Under the pieces are notes generated by a model. That model saw only the letters and a list, made by a program, of their open reading frames with translations. It was not told the DNA's origin and ran no database searches. A program made the translations under genes and the position numbers. 64,000 nt of DNA from Marinobacter sp. EhC06 (lineage in GTDB: Bacteria; Pseudomonadota; Gammaproteobacteria; Pseudomonadales; Oleiphilaceae), in the NCBI RefSeq assembly GCF_001650915.1, contig NZ_LXYO01000012.1, forward strand, positions 186,001 through 250,000, in the 5' to 3' direction. Positions within the stretch are counted from its first letter, which is position 1. Every line of letters begins with the position of its first letter. Below, one piece after another: positions 1 to 8,135 of the stretch.

Positions 1-213
1 CCGATATAGCACGATGCTGTGACCGGACAAGCCGGTCATCTGGACCTTAACGCTTCCATTCAGCACCAGAGGGAGTCCCTGACAGGGATCCCCGGCCCGG
101 AAGAGAATCCTTCCATGCTCGAAGTGAAGAGGCTGCAGGCCGCTCAGGACTTCTCTGCGAAGAGGCTCAGGCAATGTTTCAAGAATGCTGTGTTGCAACA
201 TCGGCTTTTCCAT
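1..213 (-). CDS. Crp/Fnr family transcriptional regulator, N-terminal part (runs off left edge)
   Basis: Reading the minus strand from an ATG at 213 gives 71 codons open to the window edge. The product begins MEKPMLQHSILETL and continues through HFEHGRILFRAGDPC and GLPLVLNGSVKVQ. This is the pattern of a cyclic-nucleotide-binding-type beta barrel: an FxxGD turn followed by a Gly-rich strand and the SGxVKV-like strand. The family (Crp, Fnr, Anr and relatives) couples this sensor domain to a C-terminal helix-turn-helix, which would lie outside the window. No Fnr-type N-terminal cysteine cluster is visible in the part present, so a non-oxygen ligand is possible. The gene is divergent from a DUF2892 membrane protein. 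Confidence 0.7.
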   Translation of the reverse strand, partial: MEKPMLQHSILETLPEPLRREVLSGLQPLHFEHGRILFRAGDPCQGLPLVLNGSVKVQMTGLSGHSIVLYR

Positions 214-329
214 AGGTCGTTAGATTAGCCTACCGGGCGGCCAGGCCTGTGTGACTTTATCACTGAACCGTCAGCGAACAGGGGCTAAAGTCCGTACTGT
301 CATCGCATATCAAGCAAGGAGAAAGGATC

Positions 330-518
330 ATGAGCATCAATATGGGATCTGCAGACCGTATCATTCGCGCCATTGTCGGCATTGTACTGCTGGCACTCGT
401 ATTTGTGGGCCCGCAAACAGCCTGGGGCTGGATTGGCATAGTGCCTCTGGCAACTGCCTTGGTAGGCAACTGCCCTGCCTACTCTTTGCTGGGAATCAAG
501 ACATGCAAGAAGCAGTAA
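330..518 (+). CDS. DUF2892 (YgaP-like) small inner-membrane protein
   Basis: This 62-residue protein starts MSINMGSADRIIRAIVG and has two hydrophobic helices, about residues 13-30 and 34-50, then the motif NCPAYSLLGIKTC. The Arg-Ile-hydrophobic N-terminus and C-P-x-Y-x-x-x-G ending are typical of the DUF2892 family, which also forms the membrane part of YgaP rhodanese proteins. An AGGAG ribosome site at about 317-321 supports the start. It is divergent from a Crp/Fnr regulator gene and followed by a terminator. A role in sulfide or redox handling under that regulator is inference. Confidence 0.75.
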   Translation: MSINMGSADRIIRAIVGIVLLALVFVGPQTAWGWIGIVPLATALVGNCPAYSLLGIKTCKKQ

Positions 519-530
519 CCGTGCAGGCAT

Positions 531-570
531 AAAAAAACCGGGGCAGCTTCTCGCTATCCCGGTTTTTCTT
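531..570. terminator. Bidirectional intrinsic terminator
   Basis: An A-tract, the stem AACCGGG/CCCGGTT and a T-tract lie between the convergent DUF2892 gene and the merR-like gene. The A-tract and T-tract on opposite sides let it end transcription from both directions. Confidence 0.8.
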
Positions 571-586
571 CAAAGCTTCGGAAGCA

Positions 587-952
587 CTATTTGACCGGCG
601 CGTTGAGCACCTCGAGCACCTCTTCCAGCTCTGTAATCATCTGCCGGATCAGCTGCTTGTACTGGGAGGTATCGTCTTTCACCTCGTGGCTGCTCAGCTT
701 CTGCTTCGCGCCACCGATAGTGTAGCCCTGGTCATACAGAAGGCTACGAATCTGGCGAATGGTAATAACGTCCGCCCGTTGATAATACCGACGGTTGCCC
801 CGACGCTTTACCGGCGACAGCTGCGGAAACTCCTGTTCCCAATACCGCAGTACGTGTGCTTTCACATCACACAGTTCCGCTACCTCACCTATGGTGAAAT
901 AACGCTTCCCCGGAATTGTGGGAAGTTCGTTGTTATGACTGGGTTCCAGCAT
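587..952 (-). CDS. MerR family transcriptional regulator (ihfA-linked)
   Basis: A 121-residue MerR-type DNA-binding protein. The helix-turn-helix begins at about residue 17 ([20 protein letters not shown]) and is followed by the wing sequence [12 protein letters not shown]. The C-terminus is a short dimerisation helix with no Cys metal site, so it does not look like a metal sensor. A MerR gene in this position, immediately after ihfA, is conserved in many gammaproteobacteria, but its target is generally unassigned. Its start lies 20 bases inside the end of ihfA, which implies translational coupling. Confidence 0.85.
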   Translation of the reverse strand: MLEPSHNNELPTIPGKRYFTIGEVAELCDVKAHVLRYWEQEFPQLSPVKRRGNRRYYQRADVITIRQIRSLLYDQGYTIGGAKQKLSSHEVKDDTSQYKQLIRQMITELEEVLEVLNAPVK

Positions 953-1235
953 ACGCTTCTACTTTTTGCTTTAGTTTTTGTCCCGGGCGAAACGTAACGA
1001 CACGCCGTGCACTGATTGGAATCTCTTCACCGGTTTTCGGGTTCCGTCCCGGCCGCTGCTTCTTGTCCCGCAGATCGAAGTTACCGAAACCCGACAGCTT
1101 CACCTGCTCGTTATGGCTGAGAGCGCCTCTGATCTCATCGAAAAAAGCTTCCACCATTTCCTTGGCTTCGCGTTTGTTCAGACCCAACTCCTCGTACAAC
1201 CGCTCCGCCATTTCCGCTTTCGTCAAAGCCGCCAT
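933..1235 (-). CDS. ihfA: Integration host factor subunit alpha
   Basis: A 100-residue HU/IHF-family DNA-bending protein. It pairs with IhfB to bend DNA sharply at specific sites. Visible family signatures are the helical N-terminus [20 protein letters not shown], the [21 protein letters not shown] stretch forming the DNA-intercalating beta arm with its conserved Pro, and the [11 protein letters not shown]-terminal element. The start follows the pheT stop by 3 bases. Its AGGAG ribosome site lies inside the last codons of pheT, as in the usual pheST-ihfA operon. Confidence 0.97.
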   Translation of the reverse strand: MAALTKAEMAERLYEELGLNKREAKEMVEAFFDEIRGALSHNEQVKLSGFGNFDLRDKKQRPGRNPKTGEEIPISARRVVTFRPGQKLKQKVEAYAGTQS

Positions 1236-1238
1236 CTC

Positions 1239-3611
1239 TCAACTCCTCAGTGTTGCCCCCAGCTCTTCTTTCAATGCGTCGATCACACCGTTGAAGAGCG
1301 AGTGCACTTCATCCTCGTTCAATGTACGTTCGGGGTGCTGCCAGAACAGACTCAGAGCCAGGCTTCGGTTACCCTCACCCAGACTCTCGCCCTCATAGAC
1401 ATCGAACGCACGCAACGCTGTCAGCTGCTCGCCGGCATGCTTTCTCGCTACACGCTCCACATCGGCGAACGCTACCTCGCTTCCGATAATAATAGCCAAA
1501 TCCCGACGAACTTCCGGGAATTTTGAAATTTCTTTGAAATTAGGCACATATCCGGTAACGATTGAATTCAAGAATAGCTCAAACATCAGGATCGTGCCAT
1601 TAAGTTCAAGATTTTTCTGAACTTGTGGGTGTAGAGTCCCCAACCAGCCCACGTGCTCGCCGTCACGCATCAGTTCCGCAGTCTGTCCTGGATGCAACGC
1701 AGGGTGCTTGTTGCCAATAAATTGAATCTCAATGCCCAGCAACCTGAACAGACTCTCCAGATCCCCTTTTACATCAAAGAAATCCGCGGTTCTGCGACCG
1801 TTTGCCCAGTTTTCTGGATACTGGCTGCCAACCACCACACCGGCCAGCATCGGTTGCTGATCAATCCGCTCGCCCTCCTGAAGGAAGCGCAGACCGGTTT
1901 CGAACAGTCGTATGCGGGGCTGCTGACGATTCTGGTTGTAGGCCACGGTTTTCAGCAGGCCGCTCCACAGGCTGGTACGCATCACCGACAGATCCGAGGA
2001 AATCGGATTGGCCAACGCGATGCCCTGACGATCGGGATCCACCAGTTGCTGAACCTTCGGATCAACAAAGCTGTAGGTCACCGCCTCCTGGTATCCATGA
2101 TCCACAAAGAAGTTGCGGATGGCCGATACAGGGCGAACAGCCTCCTGCTCAGGTCGCAGACCGAGAGAGCCCGTGGGCTCGGTTACGGGCAGATTGTTGT
2201 AACCATAAATTCGACCGACTTCTTCGATCAGGTCTTCTTCAATAGAGATATCCGGGCGGAAGCTGGGCACACTGACCCGCCAGCCGTCTTTCAGGAGCTT
2301 TTCCACCCGCAGGCCAAGGCGGGTCAGGATTTCCTCGACGGTAGTGCGATCAATTTCCATGCCCAGAACATCGTTAAGTCGGCGGGCTCGCAGGTCAACA
2401 ACCCGATCCTCGGGAATATCCTCATCGCTGGCAACTTCGACGATTTCGCCAGGTTCACCACCAACGATGTCCATCAGCAACCGGGTGGCCCGCTCCATGG
2501 CATCGCGCGCCAACTTGTAGTCAACGCCCCGCTCGAACCGGTGCGATGCGTCTGTATGCAGTCCATAGTGACGGGCCTTACCCGCCAGCGTAATCGGATC
2601 GAAGTAGGCCGATTCAAGCACCAGATCCCGTGTTTTCGGACTGACTCCGGAATGCTCACCGCCCATGACACCGGCGATGGCGATCGGCTTCTCATGATCC
2701 GCGATCACCAGCGTTCCCTGGGTGAGTTCGACCTTTTGACCATCCAGCAGAACCAGCTTTTCACCAATTCGAGCCATCCGGACAATGATCCCGCCCTGAA
2801 TTTCATCACGATCGAAGGCGTGCATGGGCTGGCCAAGCTCCAGCATGACGTAATTGGTGACATCCACGGCGGCATCAATGGAACGAATACCTGAACGGCG
2901 AAGCTTTTCCTGCATCCACAGAGGCGACTCCGCCTGCAGGTTCACATTCCGGAGAATACGGCCAAGATACCTCGGGCACCCTGCCGGCGCTTCCACCCGG
3001 ATATCAGGGACTTCAGAGTGCACCGATTCCACGGGCTCGATTACTGGGCTGTTGACCAGCATGCTGTTCAGGACGCCCACTTCACGGGCGATACCCTTGA
3101 TAGACAGGCAGTCGGCGCGATTCGGAGTCAGATCCACATCAATAGTGACGTCGTTCAGCTTCAGGTAATCGGCCACGTCCTGCCCCACCGGTGCGTCCGC
3201 CGGGAGCTCCATCAGGCCATCGTGATTGTCCGAGAGCCCAAGCTCTGATTCGGAACAAAGCATCCCCTCGGAGGGCTGACCGCGAAGTTTGGCCTTCTTG
3301 ATTTTGAAATCACCCGGCAGAACCGCACCCACCACGGCAAAAGGAACCTTCATACCTTCGCGAACATTGGGAGCGCCACAGACCACCTGAACCTCGGAGG
3401 CACCATCACTGACTTGGCAAACCCGCAGCTTGTCTGCGTCAGGATGTGGCCCTACTGACTGAACCTCTCCAACGACCACGCCGCTGAATTGACCGGCCAC
3501 CGGCTCGAAACCGTCCACTTCCAGACCTGCCATGGTGATCTGGTCCATTAATTCCTGGGTATCGATTTGCGGGTTAACCCACTCGCGCAGCCACTGTTCA
3601 CTGAATTTCAT
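1239..3611 (-). CDS. pheT: Phenylalanyl-tRNA synthetase beta chain
   Basis: 790 residues, close to the usual 795. This large subunit of the alpha2-beta2 PheRS carries the EMAP-like tRNA-binding domain at the N-terminus (about residues 40-150), the B3/B4 editing domain (about 210-400), B5 domain, a catalytic-like core and the C-terminal ferredoxin-like anticodon-binding domain (about 695-790, FPEVRRDLAIII). It edits mischarged Tyr-tRNA-Phe. The gene follows pheS after about 60 bases and is tightly coupled to ihfA. Confidence 0.97.
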   Translation of the reverse strand: MKFSEQWLREWVNPQIDTQELMDQITMAGLEVDGFEPVAGQFSGVVVGEVQSVGPHPDADKLRVCQVSDGASEVQVVCGAPNVREGMKVPFAVVGAVLPGDFKIKKAKLRGQPSEGMLCSESELGLSDNHDGLMELPADAPVGQDVADYLKLNDVTIDVDLTPNRADCLSIKGIAREVGVLNSMLVNSPVIEPVESVHSEVPDIRVEAPAGCPRYLGRILRNVNLQAESPLWMQEKLRRSGIRSIDAAVDVTNYVMLELGQPMHAFDRDEIQGGIIVRMARIGEKLVLLDGQKVELTQGTLVIADHEKPIAIAGVMGGEHSGVSPKTRDLVLESAYFDPITLAGKARHYGLHTDASHRFERGVDYKLARDAMERATRLLMDIVGGEPGEIVEVASDEDIPEDRVVDLRARRLNDVLGMEIDRTTVEEILTRLGLRVEKLLKDGWRVSVPSFRPDISIEEDLIEEVGRIYGYNNLPVTEPTGSLGLRPEQEAVRPVSAIRNFFVDHGYQEAVTYSFVDPKVQQLVDPDRQGIALANPISSDLSVMRTSLWSGLLKTVAYNQNRQQPRIRLFETGLRFLQEGERIDQQPMLAGVVVGSQYPENWANGRRTADFFDVKGDLESLFRLLGIEIQFIGNKHPALHPGQTAELMRDGEHVGWLGTLHPQVQKNLELNGTILMFELFLNSIVTGYVPNFKEISKFPEVRRDLAIIIGSEVAFADVERVARKHAGEQLTALRAFDVYEGESLGEGNRSLALSLFWQHPERTLNEDEVHSLFNGVIDALKEELGATLRS

Positions 3612-3671
3612 GGTTATTGCCTTGTCCTGATGCGGTTATGCCTGTTTGGTTGGATGCCTTGATCTTGCCTG

Positions 3672-4755
<1,084 letters not shown>

Positions 4756-4822
4756 CAGGAGGCGCCATCACGAAATCATGAGACGCCCGTATCGATCAGC
4801 AATCGATGAAAGAGCTAAGCAA

Positions 4823-5176
4823 TCACAGGGACGCTTTGGCCTTCTCAACAACAGCGGCAAACGCCTGCTGCTCGTTCATAGCCAGATCGGCCAGAACCTT
4901 ACGATCGATTTCAACGTTAGCCTTTTTCAGACCAGCGATCAGGCGGCTGTAAGACAGACCGTTAGCGCGGGCACCAGCATTGATACGGGCAATCCACAGA
5001 GCGCGGAAAGCACGCTTGCGGTTACGACGGTCACGGTAAGCGTACTGACCAGCCTTGATAACCGCTTGCTTGGCTACACGGAATACCCGGCTACGAGCGC
5101 CGTAGTAACCTTTGGCCTGATTGAGAATCTTTTTGTGACGACGGCGTGCGACCACACCACGTTTTACACGAGCCAT
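4823..5176 (-). CDS. rplT: 50S ribosomal protein L20
   Basis: 117 residues, highly basic, starting [20 protein letters not shown], the invariant L20 N-terminus that threads into 23S rRNA. The C-terminal globular domain contains the [20 protein letters not shown] signature. L20 is needed early in 50S assembly and in E. coli represses its own operon by binding mRNA near rpmI. It is third in the infC-rpmI-rplT unit. Confidence 0.98.
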   Translation of the reverse strand: MARVKRGVVARRRHKKILNQAKGYYGARSRVFRVAKQAVIKAGQYAYRDRRNRKRAFRALWIARINAGARANGLSYSRLIAGLKKANVEIDRKVLADLAMNEQQAFAAVVEKAKASL

Positions 5177-5226
5177 ACTTTAATCCTTCTACCTGTACTT
5201 TCTAAGGAATGATACTCGCGGCTGGA

Positions 5227-5418
5227 TCAGCACGCGGTCATACGCTTGATAGATGCAACATCCGACTTGGCGATGAGCTTGGTGCCGCGCAGCTGACGCT
5301 TACGCTTCGGGCTCTTCTTGGTCAGGATGTGACTGGTGAAGGACTGCTTGTGCTTGAAGCCGGTGGCGGTTTTCTTGAACCGCTTGGTGGCTCCGCTTTT
5401 GGTTTTCATCTTAGGCAT
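5227..5418 (-). CDS. rpmI: 50S ribosomal protein L35
   Basis: 63 residues, starting [20 protein letters not shown], the diagnostic L35 sequence, and strongly basic throughout. It lies between infC and rplT as in nearly all bacteria. A GC-rich hairpin (5478-5495) sits in the spacer upstream, a region where L20-dependent control operates in E. coli. Confidence 0.98.
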   Translation of the reverse strand: MPKMKTKSGATKRFKKTATGFKHKQSFTSHILTKKSPKRKRQLRGTKLIAKSDVASIKRMTAC

Positions 5419-5476
5419 TTTTTAAAACTCCGCATTCTATTTTTAAATAAACAATGACGTGCCCCTGAACGACAAA

Positions 5477-5496
5477 TCCCCCGCATGCGCGGGGGA
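5477..5496. repeat. GC hairpin in the infC-rpmI spacer
   Basis: A perfect inverted repeat, CCCCCGC-ATGC-GCGGGGG with an extra flanking T/A pair. It lies about 60 bases before rpmI in the transcript. There is no T-tract, so it is not a normal terminator. It may belong to a translational control structure for rpmI-rplT, or act as an RNA-stabilising or processing element. Confidence 0.5.
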
Positions 5497-5513
5497 CAAG
5501 CACCCGATCAGGT

Positions 5514-6056
5514 TCACTTCTTCTTGCGGGGCGCCACTACCATGGTCATCTGCCGGCCTTCCATTTTCGGCCGCATCTCAACCTGGGCAAGCTCTTCCAC
5601 GTCTGCTTCAATACGCTGCATGAGCTGCATACCAATTTCCTGGTGTGCCATCTCACGGCCACGGAAGCGGATCGTGATTTTGCCGCGGTCCCCGTTTTCA
5701 AGGAAACGTATCAGGTTGCGTAGTTTGACCTGATAATCCCCTTCTTCAGTTCCTGGACGGAACTTAAGCTCTTTGACCTGCGTCTGCTTCTGCTTTTTCT
5801 TGGCAGCCGCCTTCGCTTTCTTCTCTTCGAAGATCTTCTTGCCGTAGTCCATTATCTTACAGACGATCGGATCGGAATCCGTAACCTGCACCAGATCAAG
5901 GGTGGCCTCTTCGGCCTGCTTCAGAGCGTCCTCAATTGGCACAATTCCGACCTGGTTGCCTTCGGCATCGATCAGGCGGACTTCAGTTGCGTCAATATTC
6001 TCATTGATAGGCGCTTTAGGAGTACGCCCACCCCGATTCGTTCGCTGTTTAATAAT
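5514..6056 (-). CDS. infC: Translation initiation factor IF-3 (AUU start)
   Basis: No ATG lies at the right place. Reading back from the conserved core ([17 protein letters not shown]-type [15 protein letters not shown]) the frame stays open to [20 protein letters not shown], the usual IF-3 N-terminus. The likely start is ATT at 6056 (or the next ATT at 6053), with GGAG 5 bases upstream, giving 180 residues, the E. coli length. The ATT shares its A with the thrS stop TGA. IF-3 discriminates against non-AUG starts and prevents premature 70S joining, so a rare start provides autoregulation in known cases. A GTG at 5942 is the first conventional start but would remove about 38 conserved residues. 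Confidence 0.93.
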   Translation of the reverse strand: MIKQRTNRGGRTPKAPINENIDATEVRLIDAEGNQVGIVPIEDALKQAEEATLDLVQVTDSDPIVCKIMDYGKKIFEEKKAKAAAKKKQKQTQVKELKFRPGTEEGDYQVKLRNLIRFLENGDRGKITIRFRGREMAHQEIGMQLMQRIEADVEELAQVEMRPKMEGRQMTMVVAPRKKK

Positions 6057-7981
6057 CAGATCTCCGTCTTTGTTTTGCCCTTGCGTTCAACATCTTCACT
6101 TAAGAGTTGCTCAAACGCTTCAAGCGATAAAGTTCCCAAATCTTCGCCCTTGCGGGTTCTCACCGCAACGGCGTTGTTGTCGACTTCTTTGTCACCGACA
6201 ACGACAAGGTAGGGAACCTTGTTAAGAGTATGCTCGCGGATTTTAAAGCCGATCTTCTCGTTTCTCAAGTCAGCATTAACCCTATAGCCCAAAGAATCCC
6301 ACTTTTTCGCCAGATTCTGACAATAATCACGCTGATTATCGGTAATATTGAGGATCGCCACCTGAGTCGGCGCGAGCCAAGTCGGGAATGCACCTTCGTA
6401 TTCCTCGATCAGAATACCAATAAAACGTTCGAAGGAACCCAATACCGCCCGGTGGAGCATAACCGGGGTCTTCCGCTCTGAATTGTCGGCAACATACTGC
6501 GCACCGAGACGACCCGGCATCGAGAAGTCCACCTGAATAGTGCCACACTGCCATACCCGTCCGATACAGTCTTTCAGCGAGAACTCGATCTTGGGCCCGT
6601 AGAAGGCGCCTTCGCCTGGCAGCAATTCCCAGTCTACACCCTCGCGATTCAGGGCCTCTTCCAGCGCGGCTTCCGCCTTGTCCCAGACCTCGTCGGAGCC
6701 AACCCGCTTTTCTGGACGGGTTGAGAGTTTGTACAGGATTTCGGTAAACCCGAAGTCTGTGTAGATTTCGTGCAGCATTCCGATAAAGGACGACACTTCC
6801 TGCTGAATGGAGTCTTCTTCACAGAAAATATGGGCGTCATCCTGGGTAAAGCCACGAACCCGCATCAGTCCATGCAGCGCCCCGGAAGCCTCATTCCGGT
6901 GGCAGGAACCGAATTCCGCCAGTCTCAGAGGCAGATCCTTGTAGCTTTTAAGCCCCTGATTGAAGACCTGCACGTGGCACGGACAGTTCATGGGCTTGAT
7001 CGCGTAGTCGTGTTTCTCCGACTCGGTGGTGAACATGTCGTCCTTGAACTTATCCCAGTGTCCTGACTTCTCCCACAGGGTCCGTGACACCACCTGTGGT
7101 GTCTTGATCTCCTTGTAGCCATGCTCCTGCTGCTTGCGGCGCATGTATTGCTCAACTTCCTGATACAGCGACCAGCCATCCGGATGCCAGAAAACCATGC
7201 CCGGTGCTTCTTCCTGCATATGGAACAAGCCAAGCTTCTTGCCGACCTTGCGGTGATCCCGCTTCTCGGCCTCCTCCAGACGGTGCAAATAGGCCTTGAG
7301 ATCCTTCTTGTTACCCCAGGCGGTTCCGTACACGCGCTGAAGCTGTTCATTGCTGGTGTCACCACGCCAGTAGGCTCCGGCTACTTTGGTCAGCTTGAAG
7401 GCTTTCAGTTTGCCGGTGCTCGGAACGTGGGGACCGCGGCACAGATCGATAAAATCGCCCTGGCTGTAAAACGAAAGGTCCTCATCGCCCGGAATGTCCT
7501 GAATGATACGGACCTTATATTCTTCGCCCATATCCTCGAAGAGTTTGATCGCCTCATCGCGAGACATGACAGAGCGAGAAACCGGCAAGTCCTGTTTGGA
7601 GAGCTCTTCCATCCGCTTCTCGATCCGCGCCAGATCCTCATTGGTGAACGGGCGGTCGTACTTGAAGTCGTAGTAAAAGCCATTGTCGATGACCGGGCCA
7701 ATGGTGACCTGGGCCCCTGGAAACAGTTCCTGGACAGCCATGGCCATCAAGTGAGCCGTAGAATGGCGAATGATATCAACGCCCTCTTCATCACGCTCCG
7801 TGACGATTGCCAGCTCGGCATCGTTTTCGATGCGATAACTGGTGTCCACGAGCTGGCCATCCACCTTCCCGGCAAGGGCGGCTTTGGCAAGGCCAGCGCC
7901 GATATCGGCGGCAACATCATGAACGGTTACGGGTTCGGCAAAACTGCGATGGCTACCATCGGGCAGGGTTACGACGGGCAT
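6056..7981 (-). CDS. thrS: Threonyl-tRNA synthetase
   Basis: 641 residues from the ATG at 7981, which has an AGGAG site 7 bases upstream. The longer open frame to 8053 lacks this and exceeds the family length. Domains in order are TGS (about 1-62), editing domain with H73 and H77 in RHSTAHLMA and Cys in LCRGPH, then the class II core with zinc-binding Cys in MNCPCHVQ and the C-terminal anticodon-binding domain (about 535-641). It heads the translation operon and its stop overlaps the infC start. Confidence 0.97.
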   Translation of the reverse strand: MPVVTLPDGSHRSFAEPVTVHDVAADIGAGLAKAALAGKVDGQLVDTSYRIENDAELAIVTERDEEGVDIIRHSTAHLMAMAVQELFPGAQVTIGPVIDNGFYYDFKYDRPFTNEDLARIEKRMEELSKQDLPVSRSVMSRDEAIKLFEDMGEEYKVRIIQDIPGDEDLSFYSQGDFIDLCRGPHVPSTGKLKAFKLTKVAGAYWRGDTSNEQLQRVYGTAWGNKKDLKAYLHRLEEAEKRDHRKVGKKLGLFHMQEEAPGMVFWHPDGWSLYQEVEQYMRRKQQEHGYKEIKTPQVVSRTLWEKSGHWDKFKDDMFTTESEKHDYAIKPMNCPCHVQVFNQGLKSYKDLPLRLAEFGSCHRNEASGALHGLMRVRGFTQDDAHIFCEEDSIQQEVSSFIGMLHEIYTDFGFTEILYKLSTRPEKRVGSDEVWDKAEAALEEALNREGVDWELLPGEGAFYGPKIEFSLKDCIGRVWQCGTIQVDFSMPGRLGAQYVADNSERKTPVMLHRAVLGSFERFIGILIEEYEGAFPTWLAPTQVAILNITDNQRDYCQNLAKKWDSLGYRVNADLRNEKIGFKIREHTLNKVPYLVVVGDKEVDNNAVAVRTRKGEDLGTLSLEAFEQLLSEDVERKGKTKTEI

Positions 7982-8088
7982 GAAAGGCTCCTGTTGGTTA
8001 CTCAGCGGTGATCTATACCAGAGACCACATGGTGACGGCACGGCGCGATACAAACCGCGGGCCGTTTCGAGCGGAAGTCTAACAGAAA

Positions 8089-8116
8089 AAAACCCGGCAG
8101 GTTAATGCCGGGTTTT
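8089..8116. terminator. Intrinsic terminator after the TRAP permease gene
   Basis: The stem AACCCGGCA/TGCCGGGTT has A- and T-tracts on either side. It lies 20 bases beyond the stop of the TRAP permease gene and separates it from thrS, which is transcribed in the same direction. The tracts suit termination in either orientation. Confidence 0.8.
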
Positions 8117-8135
8117 CACAGACACAGACTTGACA

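Noticed and set aside
214-329. Fnr/Anr box between the Crp/Fnr gene and DUF2892 gene
   Set aside because: I found no TTGAT-N4-ATCAA-like sequence with enough matches in this spacer.
1653-2894. Long plus-strand open frame of 413 codons opposite pheT
   Set aside because: It lies wholly inside pheT on the other strand. It has no family likeness and is explained by the GC-rich codon structure of pheT.
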